Shown here piece after piece: positions 47,701-59,400 of a DNA stretch of 64,000 nucleotides (position 1 is its first letter; every line of letters starts with the position of its first letter). The stretch covers positions 3,367,726-3,431,725 of the forward strand of contig JABBOT010000014.1 in NCBI GenBank assembly GCA_016165875.1, given 5' to 3'. The position numbers were made by a program, and so were the translations under genes. The notes beneath the pieces were generated by a model. It made no database searches. It had not been told where the DNA came from and was given only the letters and a program-made list of their open reading frames with translations. This DNA is from Acanthopleura granulata (taxonomy: Eukaryota; Mollusca; Polyplacophora; Chitonida; Chitonidae).

Positions 47701-47945
47701 GAGGAAAAAACCACCAACATTTGACAAGACACTGGTGAAGTTTTTCACGGATGACGTATAGACATGCGCTTCATGAAAAGCTTTCATTAACGAAAGACAA
47801 AAAGACTGTACGCATGGTCACACGAACCTAAGATCATTACTGTGTTTATTGACCGAGTTGAAATATAATTAATAACAAGAGCCTATAGTCCAGGCTGATT
47901 ATGTTTGTCTGCTGGTTTGATTGTACGTTGCCTAAGGCCATATTC
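44770..47945. other. Spacer between genes B and C, first part
   Basis: AT-rich with no gene or strong repeat, apart from a short (GTTTCA)n run near 46858. Confidence 0.5.
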
Positions 47946-47949
47946 TGTT

Positions 47950-48178
47950 GATTTATTATTTATTTATTTGATTGGTTTTTTACGCCGTACTCAAGAAACC
48001 GGCCAGAGACCGTTGGAACCCACGATCATTCGCAGGTTGCTGGCAGACCTTCCCACTTACGGCCGGAGTGGAACTCAGCATGAGCTGGACTTGAACTCAC
48101 AGCGACTGCATTGGTGGGAGGCTTCTGGGTCAATACGCTGCGCTAGCCCACTAACCAAGTGAGCCACGGACGCCCCAT
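47950..48178 (-). mobile_element. SINE family A with internal deletion
   Basis: Both the tail and the complete head are present ('CTAACCAAGTGAGCCACGGA'), but about 40 bases after 'TACTCAAGAA' are missing. Confidence 0.8.
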
Positions 48179-48611
48179 GGCCATATTCTAGGAATTTGGG
48201 CTAATCGACTCGGCTGTCAGTTTTGTGGATAGAAGAAACTTGAGCGCCTGACCATTGGAATCTTACTAACGAACAGTTCTACATCTGGCAGTCGTCACCC
48301 TGCTTAAATACACATACGAGCGCCTTCCACATCTCATTGTCACTAAGACCTCAAGCACAAGGGGCGATAGTGGAGAAAGTTTAATTTCCTGGTTCAAGAA
48401 CCTGTATCTCATGTGTCGTATCGACTGAGGGTCAAATGTCTATAACCTCTTGACCAAAGGTAGTCTTTGTGCCAAACCATGTATTTCCGATCACGCGATC
48501 TTTTTATATGCTTTTGTGCACATTGGGAACACAAATAACCTAACAAGAATTTTATCAACCATCATTGTAAATGAAACGAAACTTGTGAAGTACTAAGTCT
48601 AAGTGTGGTCC

Positions 48612-48745
48612 ATAATGCTGCCAGCATTATGATGGCAGGAAACCGGGCAGAGCCCGGGGAAACCCACGATCATCCGCAGGATGCTGGCGGGCCATCGAAC
48701 CTACGGCCGGAAAGGAAATCAGCATGGGCTCTACTTGAACTCACA
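48612..48745 (-). mobile_element. SINE family A fragment
   Basis: 'CCAGCATTATGATGGCAGGA' through to 'TACTTGAACTCACAAAG'. Confidence 0.75.
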
Positions 48746-48749
48746 AAGC

Positions 48750-50095
48750 ATATTTCTTGATATATTTCGCTTATCCCGCAGTCCATACAGGATATGGTAT
48801 ATATCGTGTATTTACAGACATTTAATGCAAAGTAAGAGAAACAGCCTTGAGCATGGCGTTAATCAGCAATCAACCAATCAGCGACGTCATATAAACAGTT
48901 ACACTTTAAATATGGGAGGATGTAACTCTTCCATCGTGATAGGGATTAACGGCAATAGTTATTGTCAGGGGAGCGTGAGAAGCCGTTCAAAACGTTCACT
49001 AGTATCATATTCCGTCTTCGGACTGTCAAAAATGTGTACACAAATACATGTTTGCGTTACCGAAAAGGGTACACAATTGGCGATTTATTCATTTGATTGG
49101 TGTTTTACGCCGCCACAGCACATGGAGACTGCGCATGTGCTAAGAGGACATGGAAGATGCATAGTAATTGATAAGATGCCCAAACTTATTTGTGAAGTCC
49201 GATTGTGTTTGTGTAATTGATACTCTGGCATTATTTTTCAAAAGTAATGTCAAATTATGTGACAGTGTTTGCTTAAATACGAGCCCGAAACGGACACGGA
49301 ATGCTTTCTTCAGGATTAAAAGATGTATACTTTTGAGTTTATGGGGAAAAGACAACAGCACCGTGTAGAAGGCTGCGCCGACTGTGGTCATACCTTTGAC
49401 AAGAATACCTCAGTTGTCTCCCCTTGCACATAACGCTGAATATCCAGGGATCTGCTTCACAAATCGCCCGTTGCGTTACCCCAACAGGCCTCAGACCACT
49501 ATTGTATTTCCATTAGCAACATAGTTAACTTTTAGTGCTGTAACTCAGCTCCAAACATTCCGCGGCCAATAAAAAATGATGTATAAATCGCCCAGCCTGT
49601 AAGAAAGTAGACACAAATATCTTGACGTAGGTTGTCCATCAAAAGCTGAACCTCCCTATGGTAGAATCTTGGGGAGGCGTTTAACAACGAGAAAGGAACG
49701 TCACCCGCAACCTCATCACTACGTAGTAACACATTGTGCCTTCTCGCCAAAATTGAAAACATTGGTCACTAAACTTCACATCTGCTCAAAATTCAGAAAA
49801 TTTATATTATTTTTATACGAAGCATGTACCAGTGCACCCAAAGGTATTTGCTTTCAGGAAAAAAGATTTTCTCCCCAAAATGCAAAGAATTAACACCAAA
49901 GAGCTTATAGTGGCTGGGGAGGGGGGAATACAGCAACCTTGGCCGCCACTACTGGATACAAAACTTATAGCAACGTAACGTAACGTCATGATATCTATGT
50001 ATGTCTGTATTCTTGCGTTTTTACGTCATACTAAGCAGTTTTTCAGTTGTATGACGACGAGAACTCCTCAGAATGTATATAAATGCTGTGTGTGG
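48750..50095. other. Spacer without recognisable genes
   Basis: A 179-codon open frame (48681-49220) starts inside the preceding SINE and has no recognisable domain. I do not call it a gene. Confidence 0.4.
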
Positions 50096-50099
50096 TTTT

Positions 50100-50275
50100 T
50101 TTTTTTTGGGGGGGGGGTGACACCTTGCCGCCAGAACGCTTGCTCTAACCTCTAAGTACTGAGCGGCAAAAAGTACCACTTTTAAAGACTTTGATATCAC
50201 TCGATTCCGGATTCATCCAGGATTTCCCGACCTCGAGTCGGACGCTCTAACCACCAGGCCATCGATGCGGCATAA
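50100..50275 (-). mobile_element. SINE family B
   Basis: 'GATTTCCCGACCTCGAGTCG' and the head 'TCTAACCACCAGGCCATCGA'. Confidence 0.65.
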
Positions 50276-50279
50276 TTTC

Positions 50280-51900
50280 ATGGTAGTCATGAGCAACTAA
50301 TGGCACTTATGACTGACCTTTGTAAAAGGGGCCCAATGAACACCATATATGTGGATCTCCAGTAAAGTAAACAAAAGAACGGCTTCATTGGCCTAATTTC
50401 AAAACAACTTTAAAGAATACGAAAATAAACGTTTCATTTATTTCAAATATGCTTGCAAGTACAAAAATATAGAGAGTAACAAAATATCTTGTTACAGCCA
50501 GGAAATTAATCTTTATCAAGAGTTAGTCCCTTCGGCCCAAATGCATGGGTTTCACTCAAATTTATTTTATGTCGGTTAGTTATTTATGAGCCATTCTAGT
50601 GACAAACAACTGACGATCGAAGAAACAAAATACATTCTAGGCGGACATCTAAATTGCCCTTCTTTTCTTTGTTATTGAACTGCTTGTAACTGTATTTTTA
50701 CATGACTTAGTAACCTTGATAAAGATATTTAAAGTACTGATCTATGTATCGCACGCAAATGTTTATGAAAGGTACCAAGATCCAAACAGCTGGTCAGCTC
50801 GGTTTGGTCATATACATCTTTCTTGTGTGCAACGTTTGGCTTTTTTTTTCTTAATATGCAGGTTAGAGTATGTCCAAGCACATACAAGTACAAAAGGGCT
50901 TCTCACTTTCCTTCTTGTGGGAGTAAAAACCAGCTACTTGGGCCCCGGGGAACAGATTGGGAATTTTAAAAATTTCCAGATATAGCAGAGATAGAGATAA
51001 ATGTAGCTGTTAAAGCAACTTTGTGGCATCAAGAGTACGACTATGAGCTGTTAAGCCCTTCACAGTAAGTTCATCAATTCCCGTCAATCCGAAAATTCCC
51101 GATCATTGAAGAAAAATTTGCACGAAATAGAAGCAATTAGTGTGAGATATCAAATTTGCCATAAATGTTTTATTTATTTCTATAATGTATATTGTATGTT
51201 TGACGCATCACTCTTTCTGTCTCTTAAACCCATAACCTTCGTCTTCACGGACTCCAGTAAAACACGAAAACTTCGCAATATGATCCCAGCGGAGACCTCT
51301 TAGGCTTAGGTTAATATCTGATATAAACTGAGAGTCCTGCATTTTGCGGATTTGATCCAGTTAACTTTCAGTCTCGGCACAGCAGGGTAATTCTATTAAA
51401 GCCATGCATGTTTCGATACATTTACATATAGTTCAGGATAGCTATATGGAATCATACCCAAGTTTCTGCGTTAAGCTGTGTTAGTTGTTGGGAGGAAACT
51501 CGTCATCGCGACACAAACGTTGTTGTTGTTATTGTCATTTGATTTGACACAGGTATCAGCATTATGGATGTATATCGGCCATGTACATTTCACTAGAGGA
51601 CACGGTTGTTCTGAAGAAAACTAGAGTTATAATAAGGTATCTGTGTCGAACAAGGAAGAAAAATGCAGTTCCCGTGAAATCCGTTTAGAGACTTCATTGG
51701 TTCCTAGATGAATTAGTTGGCTACATGGTGTAAAGTATAATTGATTGGTCGGAAATGGAATAATACGTTGCTTAGAATGACAACCGAATTTCCTGGAAAA
51801 GGGCTTGAGCTGCTTTTCAGGAAAGGTTTTATGTAAGCGTAAATTATGTAACGAGTATACATCTCGCTGCAACCCTGGTGACGTAACAGTCACTAGGGAT
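50280..51900. other. Spacer downstream of gene C
   Basis: No genes seen. I found no convincing poly(A) signal for gene C within 200 bases after its stop. TTTATT on the + strand near 51170 is about 740 bases away. Confidence 0.4.
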
Positions 51901-51907
51901 GTGTGCC

Positions 51908-52087
51908 TTACGGGACAAGGACTTCATACAAAAGTTGCATCATTACGGGAATAGCGTTGACTGGATCCAAAGGATTAACCGGATCTTTCAGAACGAGCGT
52001 AGTGGCGTTACCGAGAAGCGTGTATCCCACACGGACACCATGGTAACCCGCCACGTTGACATCGTACCGGGATAAGTCGTACTGGAT
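51908..52087 (-). CDS. Gene C exon 6 (C-terminus)
   Basis: 180 nt after acceptor 'TATTTCCAG'. Encodes '[20 protein letters not shown]', then Leu-Gly-Asn-Ala-Thr-Thr (a sequon not in A or B) and '[12 protein letters not shown]', ending Val-Leu-Val-Pro-stop. Confidence 0.9.
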   Translation of the reverse strand: MQYDLSRYDVNVAGYHGVRVGYTLLGNATTLVLKDPVNPLDPVNAIPVMMQLLYEVLVP

Positions 52088-55000
52088 CTGGAAATACAAA
52101 GATACATTGATGTAGGCATGGAATTCTGTTTTCGTCGATTAATTGGTGTTTAACGCCGTGATCAAAAAAGTTTTCCCTTATGTGATGGCAGTCAGGTTTA
52201 CGGGTGGAGGAAACTGGAGTAAACCATCTGGCTTAGCCTGTCACTCAAATCTCTTGACTTGGAACATGACACAGCGAGAACTGATTTTGATCATACGACA
52301 TCATTGGTCGTATGTAGGCACCACTTTAGCCTCCTGAACTTTGACTGGTGAGAGTGAGCAGTTCAGAGTTTTCGCTTAATTGACAGCACACCGGCTATTA
52401 AGTCATGTATGTTTGTCTGTTCCTGACAGATATTAAGTACTTACCCTGGTAATATTAAAGACCTTTGGATTTGATAGATCGTAAATATCTTCAAGTCGTG
52501 AAAGTCTGTTCTCCTGCGACTTCAGGTCAGTATAAACCGCTCTGAAATCGACTCCGCAAACTGAAAAATTAGAGGAAAATTTGGAATGATCAGTCAAAAA
52601 ATGTCAGCATAGACAGAGATGGACGTAGATTCCCGTAATCAGTTCAACCTGTCCAACTACTAAATAATGCCACATATATGTATCGTTGCTCGTGTTGAGC
52701 AAGGGATAAATATTGAATTTGGAATATAAACACCACTAAGTCGAGAGATCAGAATCATATGACTCCAAAGGATTATATCGGTTTGACTCAGGGTATTAGA
52801 CCACCCCACCCCACCCTCCACCACTCCACCCTCCTCGTGCCCTCTAAAATACACACTGAATTCCAGATCATACGATACGAAAATGAAGACGTAAGTGGTC
52901 AGAAGGACAGCTGTGAAATTATATCCAAAAATACCTGTAAATTTAGATCTATATTTATTGATATCTTTTACTGAATAAAATACATTTCAAGTGCTTGAAT
53001 TCTCTTCAAAACTTTATAGACTTTACTTATAAAGTTGGAGGTGGCCAAGGTGGTTCAGTTGGTTTGGGCACTAGCGCAGCGGAATGACCCACAAGCCTCC
53101 CACCAAGTGACTTCAAGTCTTTCTCATGCTGGCTTCCTCTCCAGCCGTCTGCCAGCAACCTACAGATGGTCGTGGGTTTCCCCCAGGCTCTTCCGGGGTT
53201 TCCTCCCACGAAAATGCTAGCCGCCGTCGCATAAGTGAATTATACTTAAGTACGGCGTAAAACACCAATAAGATAAATAAATAAATATAAAGCTGGACAG
53301 CTCGCTCACCCTAAATAGATTTCAGACAATCGGGACTGCATAAAATGCACCGTTCAAGCATCGGTAACAATAAAAGTCTAAAGAAACATTTGAATATGTC
53401 ATGTTAGTGCGAACATTTGTTGTCTTTCTAATGGAGCTTACATATTTCACTGTGTTTTATCTGTTTGGTGGGGTATTCAAAAACATCTCCTAACATTGCA
53501 CAAGAACATTGTTAAATATTTCTTTAGGTATGTGGATTTAATAAATCACTTACACCTCTCTACCAGCTGCAGTTCGTTCGCATCACGTAACTCGGCACAA
53601 GCCTGACATTGTGTCGAATAGAACTGGCAAGCTTCATCAGGATTTGTAGCTAGCTCTTCACACGTTGGTTCTCTCGTCTGACGTCTCTTGCGTTTAAAGA
53701 ATCTAAATCGAATTCGTGGAAACCTAATACGTGGAAGCCTGATCCGTGGAACCCTAATACGTGGAAGCCTAATCCGTGGAAGCCTAATCCGTGGCAACCT
53801 GATTCTTGGCAGCCTAATTCTTGGTAAACGGATTCTTGGCAGTCGAACTCTTGGCAACCGGATTCTTGGTAATCTGATTCTTGGCAACCTAATTCTTGGT
53901 AAACGGATTCTTGGCAACCTAATTCTTGGTAAACGGATTCTTGGCAGTCGAATTCTTGGCAACCGGATTCTTGGCAATCTGATTCTTGGCAACCGGATAC
54001 CACCTTAAGGTATAAAAACCGTTTGTGAAAAACACGAGTAATGATTACTTTATTTTTTTGAAACACAAAACATTCCGTTTACTTATCCATGTTTTCATTT
54101 ATTTGAATGGTGTTTAAAGTCGTGCTCAAATTTTATTCGCTTATGTATGACACCGGTCAGTTTTATGGGTGGGGCAAACCAGAATGTTCTCAGTAAAACC
54201 ACCGTCAAGTAACTGACAAACACCTAAACTTTAAGAATACATGGAAAGGCCTGCCAGCAACCTGCGGAAGGTCGTAGGTTTCCCCCGGGCTCTGCCTGGT
54301 TTCCTCCCACCATACTGGCCGCAGTCGTATAAATGAAATATTCTTGAGTACGGCGTTAAACGCCAATGAAATAAATAAATCTTAACTTTAATATGCAACT
54401 GAAACAGTGAAAACTGTATTCGAACACGCGACCTCATTGGTCAAGGGACTGATAGCCAGAAGTTATAACTATCTGAGCGAGCCAGGTTCCCACAAAGCAC
54501 CTAAAGACAACAGTGGAGGAACAGCCATCAAAACACTTACCTATGATCTTTTTGATGCCATCTGTGATCTTTTTCACAGTATGTTTTACCGTCTTCCCAA
54601 CTTTTTTAAGGACCTCAACAGCTTTCTTGCCGACTTCCAGTATGGCGCATCCGTCCGGTGAAATTGCACAGGCAATAACGTCTTTATTAATGACCACGGG
54701 AGCTGATACTGAATCTCGAGTGCAGTCCACTTTTGCTCTTCAAGAGGAAAATGGACAATATAGAGAATTGTTACCCTCTGGGAATTTTCTGTCACCATCA
54801 TCCTTTATGTTGGCAGAATAAAATGCCGAAATATTAAGTCACAATGAAGTGTTCTTTTGATTAGTTACGCTACTCATGTATAACGTAGGCGAAAGTTTAA
54901 GATGAGACTGGCAGGATTCAACTCCTTTCTAGGTTATATCCCTTCATCTGTTAATGCTTGCCTTCGGCATCTTTGGTGGGTTATTCGAGTTGGGTTTAAA

Positions 55001-57783
55001 TGCATATAGCACGTGTAAAGGAATAAAACTGTCAGAGCAAATGACCTGTTTTGTCCTTCTTACGTCTGCACTAAAGACTTCACTGAGTTCACATGATCGC
55101 AAAATTGCGATTTCTCAATCATCAACAATGGCAGTAAGTTAAGATGCGTGCCGAGAGATTGCTTGCAACTGGGTCGACTACCTACGTGCCTACACTGCTG
55201 AGTTCTGCCCTACTGTATAACGATGCAGGAGAGGAACACTCACATTGTGAAAGTGGTTTGAACTCAGACTTGCATTTTCTAGTTTGACTTACTTGTTCTG
55301 GCATTTGTCAGAGATGCATTTGACACACTGCTCGTAGAGCCGGTCGGTGATCAAATCTATGCACGGTTTGTAAATGTCCTCCAATTCCGACACTGTAGCG
55401 TTCGTATTTGCAAAATCCTCCCGAACATACAGCAATAGCTGGTTCTTCACTTCCGGTGCCAGAACTGTAAATCATCAAGAATCCATGACGTCAGAAACAA
55501 AAAATGATATTTTGATTTTTTTACTGAATAAACTATGAATACATCAAAATAACAATCGATCGGTTTCCTCCCATGAGTATAGTTTTACGGTCGAAACATA
55601 AGAAGAAGAAACCAGAAACAAACAAGCAAAAACAAAAGAAAGGAAATAAAATACATATGGCTGTCGAGAGCAGCAATTCCCAGGATCGGCTCTGTGCCCT
55701 CGGCAAAAATTCAGTTGGTAATGGTAGATAACAAAATACAGCTTTTAAAGTTGACCTACTTTTTTAACAATTCACTGGTCTGTCAAGATCTAATTTACCT
55801 AGGGAATTTCTTCATGTGCAATATTAACTGCCGTGGTAGAATGACTACGTACGGCAAATCCTGACGTGACTAAGGTAGCGTCTCGCACCCTGCTACGAAC
55901 CAATGGAGTATTGATATTCGTCACAAAACGAGGCAGAGCTTTTGAAAGTTGCCAATAAAAGAATTACAATCCTGGTTTCAAAGTACCCTTAGTACTGCAA
56001 GTGGGTGAAAAAACGTGGTGGGTATATCAGAGAAGGAAAGGGAATGTGATTTATGTATCTTAGAACTGATATCGAGACGTAGGCCTGAAGGCAAGCAGGA
56101 TAAGTTGTATTTTAGACAGGATGACCTTTTCAAATATTATCCACGTGACAAAAGCATATGGCAGAAATATGTGCGCATAGAATCCTTAATGTATTCATCT
56201 GTTTTAAACAGCTCTAAAAACTACATTCTGCCAGCAAAAAAACCTGCGGTCTGGTGGTATGGACGTCGTCCTGCTGATTCAAAGATTTTGTCGAATTGGA
56301 GTTAAAATCCAGCGATTAACGCAAGGTAACATAATAGGCATATCCCTAATTTTGTTTTCGCCGAAACACACAACAATGTGACAGGGAAAAAAAGAGGTTA
56401 CTCAATTTGGTGAAGAATCTATTTTCAGATAGAGTTTTTAATTGTTTTTTTTTTAAACAATATAACCTTTTGTGAGGTCTTTCTATTTACGGTTAGTACC
56501 AACCACTAACCATGGTTCTGTTTTTCCAGTTTCTCAAAATGGGTTGAAACCCCATCAGCAAATATAAACGCTTAAAATAAAAGAATCTATAGTTAAGAAT
56601 GTTTTATCTAATTTAAAAGAGAGTCATTTTCGCCACCATATCATTAGAAAAAAAGGCTAAATTCTCGCTTTTGAGGTTTTTTTTTCATGTACATTTATGC
56701 GAATATGTTCCACTGTGACAGTGTTAGTCTTATGAGGGTGATTATTTGACAAATCACGGTCTTGTAATTCAGCACTTACGTCCACGCGTCGCCGTAATTC
56801 CAATTACGCGGCTTGTGGGATGACCCTTGGATAACAAATTTTTGTTACAGTACTCTAATTAGGTATTTAGGGGCTGAATAAACCACAACGTTCTTTTGTT
56901 AGTAATTGGGTATGAATGCTTGGTTCTTGAGTGTTTCTTGACAATTCTGCAGTTCCGACATCTTCAGATGAGCTAATTATAGTATTGCAGTATAAAACAC
57001 TAACAATTATATTATTGTAAATGTGATCTCGATAGCTCGGTTAAATAAGCTCAGGACAAGAAATCAAGTTATGCGTTCGTAATGCGATCTGTCATTTAAA
57101 ACGGAGGGTATGCATTTACTAATAAACTGCCAAGTGTGAATTAGAAAAGAATCCACTGTTCGAACACTACTGTGACGTCACAACTATCGCTTAATTCTAC
57201 TGAACGGGGACCTCTGTTGCCAATGGGGTTAGCGCGCCAGCGCGACGTCATGAGCCAGGTGCCTCTCGCCAATGCGGTGACTGTGAGTTCAAGTCCAGCT
57301 CATGCTGGTTCTTCTTCGGTCGTACGTGGGATAAGGTCCGCCAGCAACCTGTATATTGTCGCGAGTTTCCCCAGGGATCTGCCCGGCTTCCTTTCACTAT
57401 AATTCTGTCCGCCGTTGTATAAGTGAAATACTAATGAGTATGGCGTAAAACACCGATCAAATAAAAAATAAAGAAATAAAAATCACCTGGCGACACACAG
57501 ATATCGTACACTAAGATTAGCGTCACAACCATGGTACGCCCTGTAATTGAAATCAACTTTGCCTATACCATCTTTCTTGAAATGGTGTCTGCTACACTAG
57601 TTGAACCATATATCATGATATAAAAATTTTTAAAATATTTAAAATATATTAATAGTTCCATTCCTCATCAATACATTTAGAGAACGGAATATACTCACCA
57701 CTGAATGAGACCGCGTTCAAGTCGACAACCTGAGCAAGGGTTGCCGAAAACAGAGCGCTCTGCACGACTAGCAAGATATGCAT
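51908..57783 (-). CDS. Gene C: clusterin-like secreted precursor with RIRLP repeats (6 exons, inverted copy)
   Basis: Exons in transcript order: 57783-57699, 55464-55293, 54737-54541, 54003-53554, 52560-52445, 52087-51908; 1200 nt, 399 residues, all GT-AG. Signal peptide 1-17 (cleavage after Thr-Leu-Ala). Cluster 1 is Cys63, 75, 78, 83, 91; C-x6-C pair at 109/116. The Lys-rich helix at 122-152 is the most regular of the three. Nineteen pentapeptides occupy 157-251, with rare Val and Phe replacements. Furin-type site at 255-259. Cluster 2 is Cys266, 277, 284, 287, 303. Sequons include Asn50, Asn-Ile-Thr in exon 5 and Asn-Ala-Thr in exon 6. Exons 2-6 are closest to gene A; the promoter and exon 1 are closest to gene B. 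This is the most compact copy; intron 2 lacks the 43-bp array. Confidence 0.8.
52138..52335 (-). mobile_element. SINE-like element, family C, in gene C intron 5
   Basis: 'GGTGTTTAACGCCGTGATC' and 'GGTGGAGGAAACTGGAGTAA'. Related to family A in its end only. Confidence 0.55.
52445..52560 (-). CDS. Gene C exon 5
   Basis: 116 nt after 'TTTTTCAG', donor AGG/GTAAGT. Encodes the fifth cluster-2 cysteine, '[20 protein letters not shown]' and sequon Asn-Ile-Thr. Confidence 0.9.
53035..53285 (+). mobile_element. SINE family A in gene C intron 4
   Basis: Head 'GTGGTTCAGTTGGTTTGGGC', body, and the end 'AACACCAATAAGATAAATAA'. Confidence 0.8.
53554..54003 (-). CDS. Gene C exon 4 (RIRLP array, furin site, cysteine cluster 2)
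   Basis: 450 nt, donor GTAAGT. Nineteen pentapeptides; codon choice varies freely while residues stay fixed except one Arg-Val-Arg, one Val and two Phe. Then '[10 protein letters not shown]' and four cysteines. The 15-bp period also gives repeat-like open frames in other readings, which are not genes. Confidence 0.9.
54090..54230 (-). mobile_element. SINE-like fragment, family C, in gene C intron 3
   Basis: 'TTGAATGGTGTTTAAAGTCG', 'GGTCAGTTTTATGGGTGGGG'. Confidence 0.5.
54243..54380 (+). mobile_element. SINE family A, tail half, in gene C intron 3
   Basis: 'GGCCTGCCAGCAACCTGCGG' to 'CGCCAATGAAATAAATAAAT'. Confidence 0.8.
54541..54737 (-). CDS. Gene C exon 3 (fifth cysteine, C-x6-C pair, cationic helix)
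   Basis: 197 nt, same phase and length as gene A. Helix '[20 protein letters not shown]' continues Lys-Lys-Ile-Thr-Asp-Gly-Ile-Lys-Lys to the donor GTAAGT. Confidence 0.9.
55293..55464 (-). CDS. Gene C exon 2 (cysteine cluster 1)
   Basis: 172 nt after 'GATTTACAG', donor GTAAGT. Differs from gene A by only a few residues (for example Leu39, Glu55, Ile64, Arg70). Confidence 0.9.
55465..55740 (-). repeat. Intron 1 end, nearly identical to gene A intron 1
   Basis: About 270 bases upstream of exon 2 match gene A 19510-19779 with few differences ('TCTCGACAGCCATATG', 'GGAAACCGATCGATTGTTAT', 'TCTGACGTCATGGATTC'). The gene B equivalent is much more diverged. Confidence 0.8.
55745..57210. other. Gene C intron 1, middle part
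   Basis: AT-rich, with no repeat family or open frame recognised. Confidence 0.4.
57218..57475 (+). mobile_element. SINE family A in gene C intron 1
   Basis: 'GTTAGCGCGCCAGCGCGACG', 'GTGAGTTCAAGTCCAGCTC', end 'AAACACCGATCAAATAAAAA'. Confidence 0.8.
57699..57783 (-). CDS. Gene C exon 1 (signal peptide)
   Basis: 85 nt, phase 1, donor GTGAGT. Leader followed by '[11 protein letters not shown]'. Start chosen by match to the gene B ATG context (both follow 'CAGAGCGTTG'). Confidence 0.85.
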
Positions 57784-57877
57784 GGTGTCAACGCTCTGCA
57801 TCGGGCTTCCCGGATCTTACTCTGTGACCACGAACTCGATTTGAAAATGTAAAGTTGACAATTAACGAGTGGGATGT

Positions 57878-57941
57878 CTTTATATAGTACGCGATTCAAG
57901 AAGAAAGGGGGTTAGTTTTCCCGGATTTTCTTTGTGATTGG
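57878..57941 (-). promoter_or_regulatory. Gene C core promoter: CCAAT, HSE-like triplet, TATA
   Basis: On the minus strand: CCAAT (57941-57937), GAA-nn-TCC-nn-GAA (57930-57918) and TATATAAAG (57886-57878), about 95 bases before the ATG. Order and spacing match gene B. The middle TTC of a canonical heat-shock element is TCC in both. Confidence 0.6.
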
Positions 57942-58065
57942 GCAACGTCGTAGGTTGAAAAGAAAGGGAGGAAGAGAGCTCCAGCTTGCTATATGCAACA
58001 TGTTGTTACATGTTCCGAGTGAAAGCAATTTTTACAGGGCAGGCTACTAAGTGTCATCTCGACGT

Positions 58066-58263
58066 TACATACATACACGCATACACACTTACATACACGC
58101 ATACACACTTACATACACGCATACACACTTACATACACGCATACACACTTACATACATACATACACGCATACACACTTACATACATACATACACGCATAC
58201 ACACTTACATACATACATACATACTTACATACATATATACATACATACATACATACATACATA
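58066..58263. repeat. CATA-rich microsatellite
   Basis: Compound of 'ACATACACGCATACACACTT' units passing into (CATA)n. The Ile/His/Thr/Tyr open frames over it are artefacts. Confidence 0.95.
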
Positions 58264-58774
58264 AATTGGTTTACGTGATGACTCCATTTATTGGAATGAT
58301 TTGCGCCAAGGGAGTAAGATGTTTTTCAGGGATTCACACTATTCTAATCAACAATGGTCAGCCCATAGAAGACTATAATTACCACAATGCTGTGGTCTAA
58401 AATCTGTGGATCCTTCATAAATAATTCCACACAGCTTTGAAAACTAAAACTTGCATTTTAGGGTGGACAAAGGACGGTTTTCAGAGTCTGATTAACGATT
58501 CCGACGTCTACAAAGTCAGAAAACAATATTCGTCTTTGCAAAGTGTACCGTGTACTTGAGTCAATAACGAATAAGTAAATGTCATGTTCAGATGTTTTCC
58601 GTTTGATTTGTCAGTCGGTCAAAGATCAGAAGAATTTCCAGGGACATGTCCCTCTGTCTGTCCGTCTGTCTGTGTTTGTGATCCCTTACCCTATAGCAAG
58701 ACAATTCCTGAACTTTTTCCGAGATGATTATTTTGACCCATAAATTTGACGTTTGGCATTTTCAGATTTACCCT

Positions 58775-58915
58775 AGCATTTATTTATTTGATTGTTGTTG
58801 TATGCCGTACTCAAGAATATTTCACTTATACGAAGGCGGCCAACATAATTGTGGGAGGAAAGCGGATAGAGCGCGGGGGAAACCCATGACCTGCTGGCAG
58901 AACTTCCCACGACTC
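58775..58915 (-). mobile_element. SINE family A, truncated
   Basis: 'TATGCCGTACTCAAGAATAT', 'TTATACGAAGGCGGCC'. Confidence 0.8.
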
Positions 58916-59144
58916 TTGCATAAGTTTACATTTTAATAATTTTAATTTGCATAACAAGAAGTATTTCCGTCAACTTGAACATTTTAGAAAGGAAATTCTT
59001 GGAGTGTTGCAGAGATGATTATGTAACTCACAATTTACCTTCAGGCTTTTTTCAAGTCTATACCTGCATTAATATGCGCAATACCCAGATCAGTGTGTCT
59101 AACTGTTGTAGCTGTCGTATCTCTGGGCCTGTAGAAAGGAGATT

Positions 59145-59400
59145 CGGGAGTTTTTCATATATATATATATATATATTTACTCGTGGCAGAACCCATGCCC
59201 CCACTGGAAGATCTTGCCGAAGACACCAGACATGACACTCCACCCAGTCACATTAAACTGATACCTTTTCCCTGCTCTAGCTTCTCAGTGCCGAGCTCCA
59301 AACGAGGCAGCAACAAGTACTGTTTGTAAAGTCGTTGATATGACCCGAGACCGAATCAATCCCGGATCTACCCACCTCGAGACAGAGGCCTTATTCACAA
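59145..59400 (-). mobile_element. SINE family B with (AT)n end
   Basis: (AT)n run, then 'GACACCAGACATGACACTCC' and 'GATCTACCCACCTCGAGACA'. Confidence 0.65.

Noticed and set aside
48681..49220. 179-codon frame
   Set aside because: Begins in a SINE and shows no domain or splice-linked context.
53650..54066. Cys-Gln-Glu-Ser repeat frame (138 codons)
   Set aside because: A shifted reading of gene C exon 4; it does not continue into the conserved cysteine cluster.
58051..58278. His/Thr/Tyr/Ile-rich frames
   Set aside because: CATA-type microsatellite.
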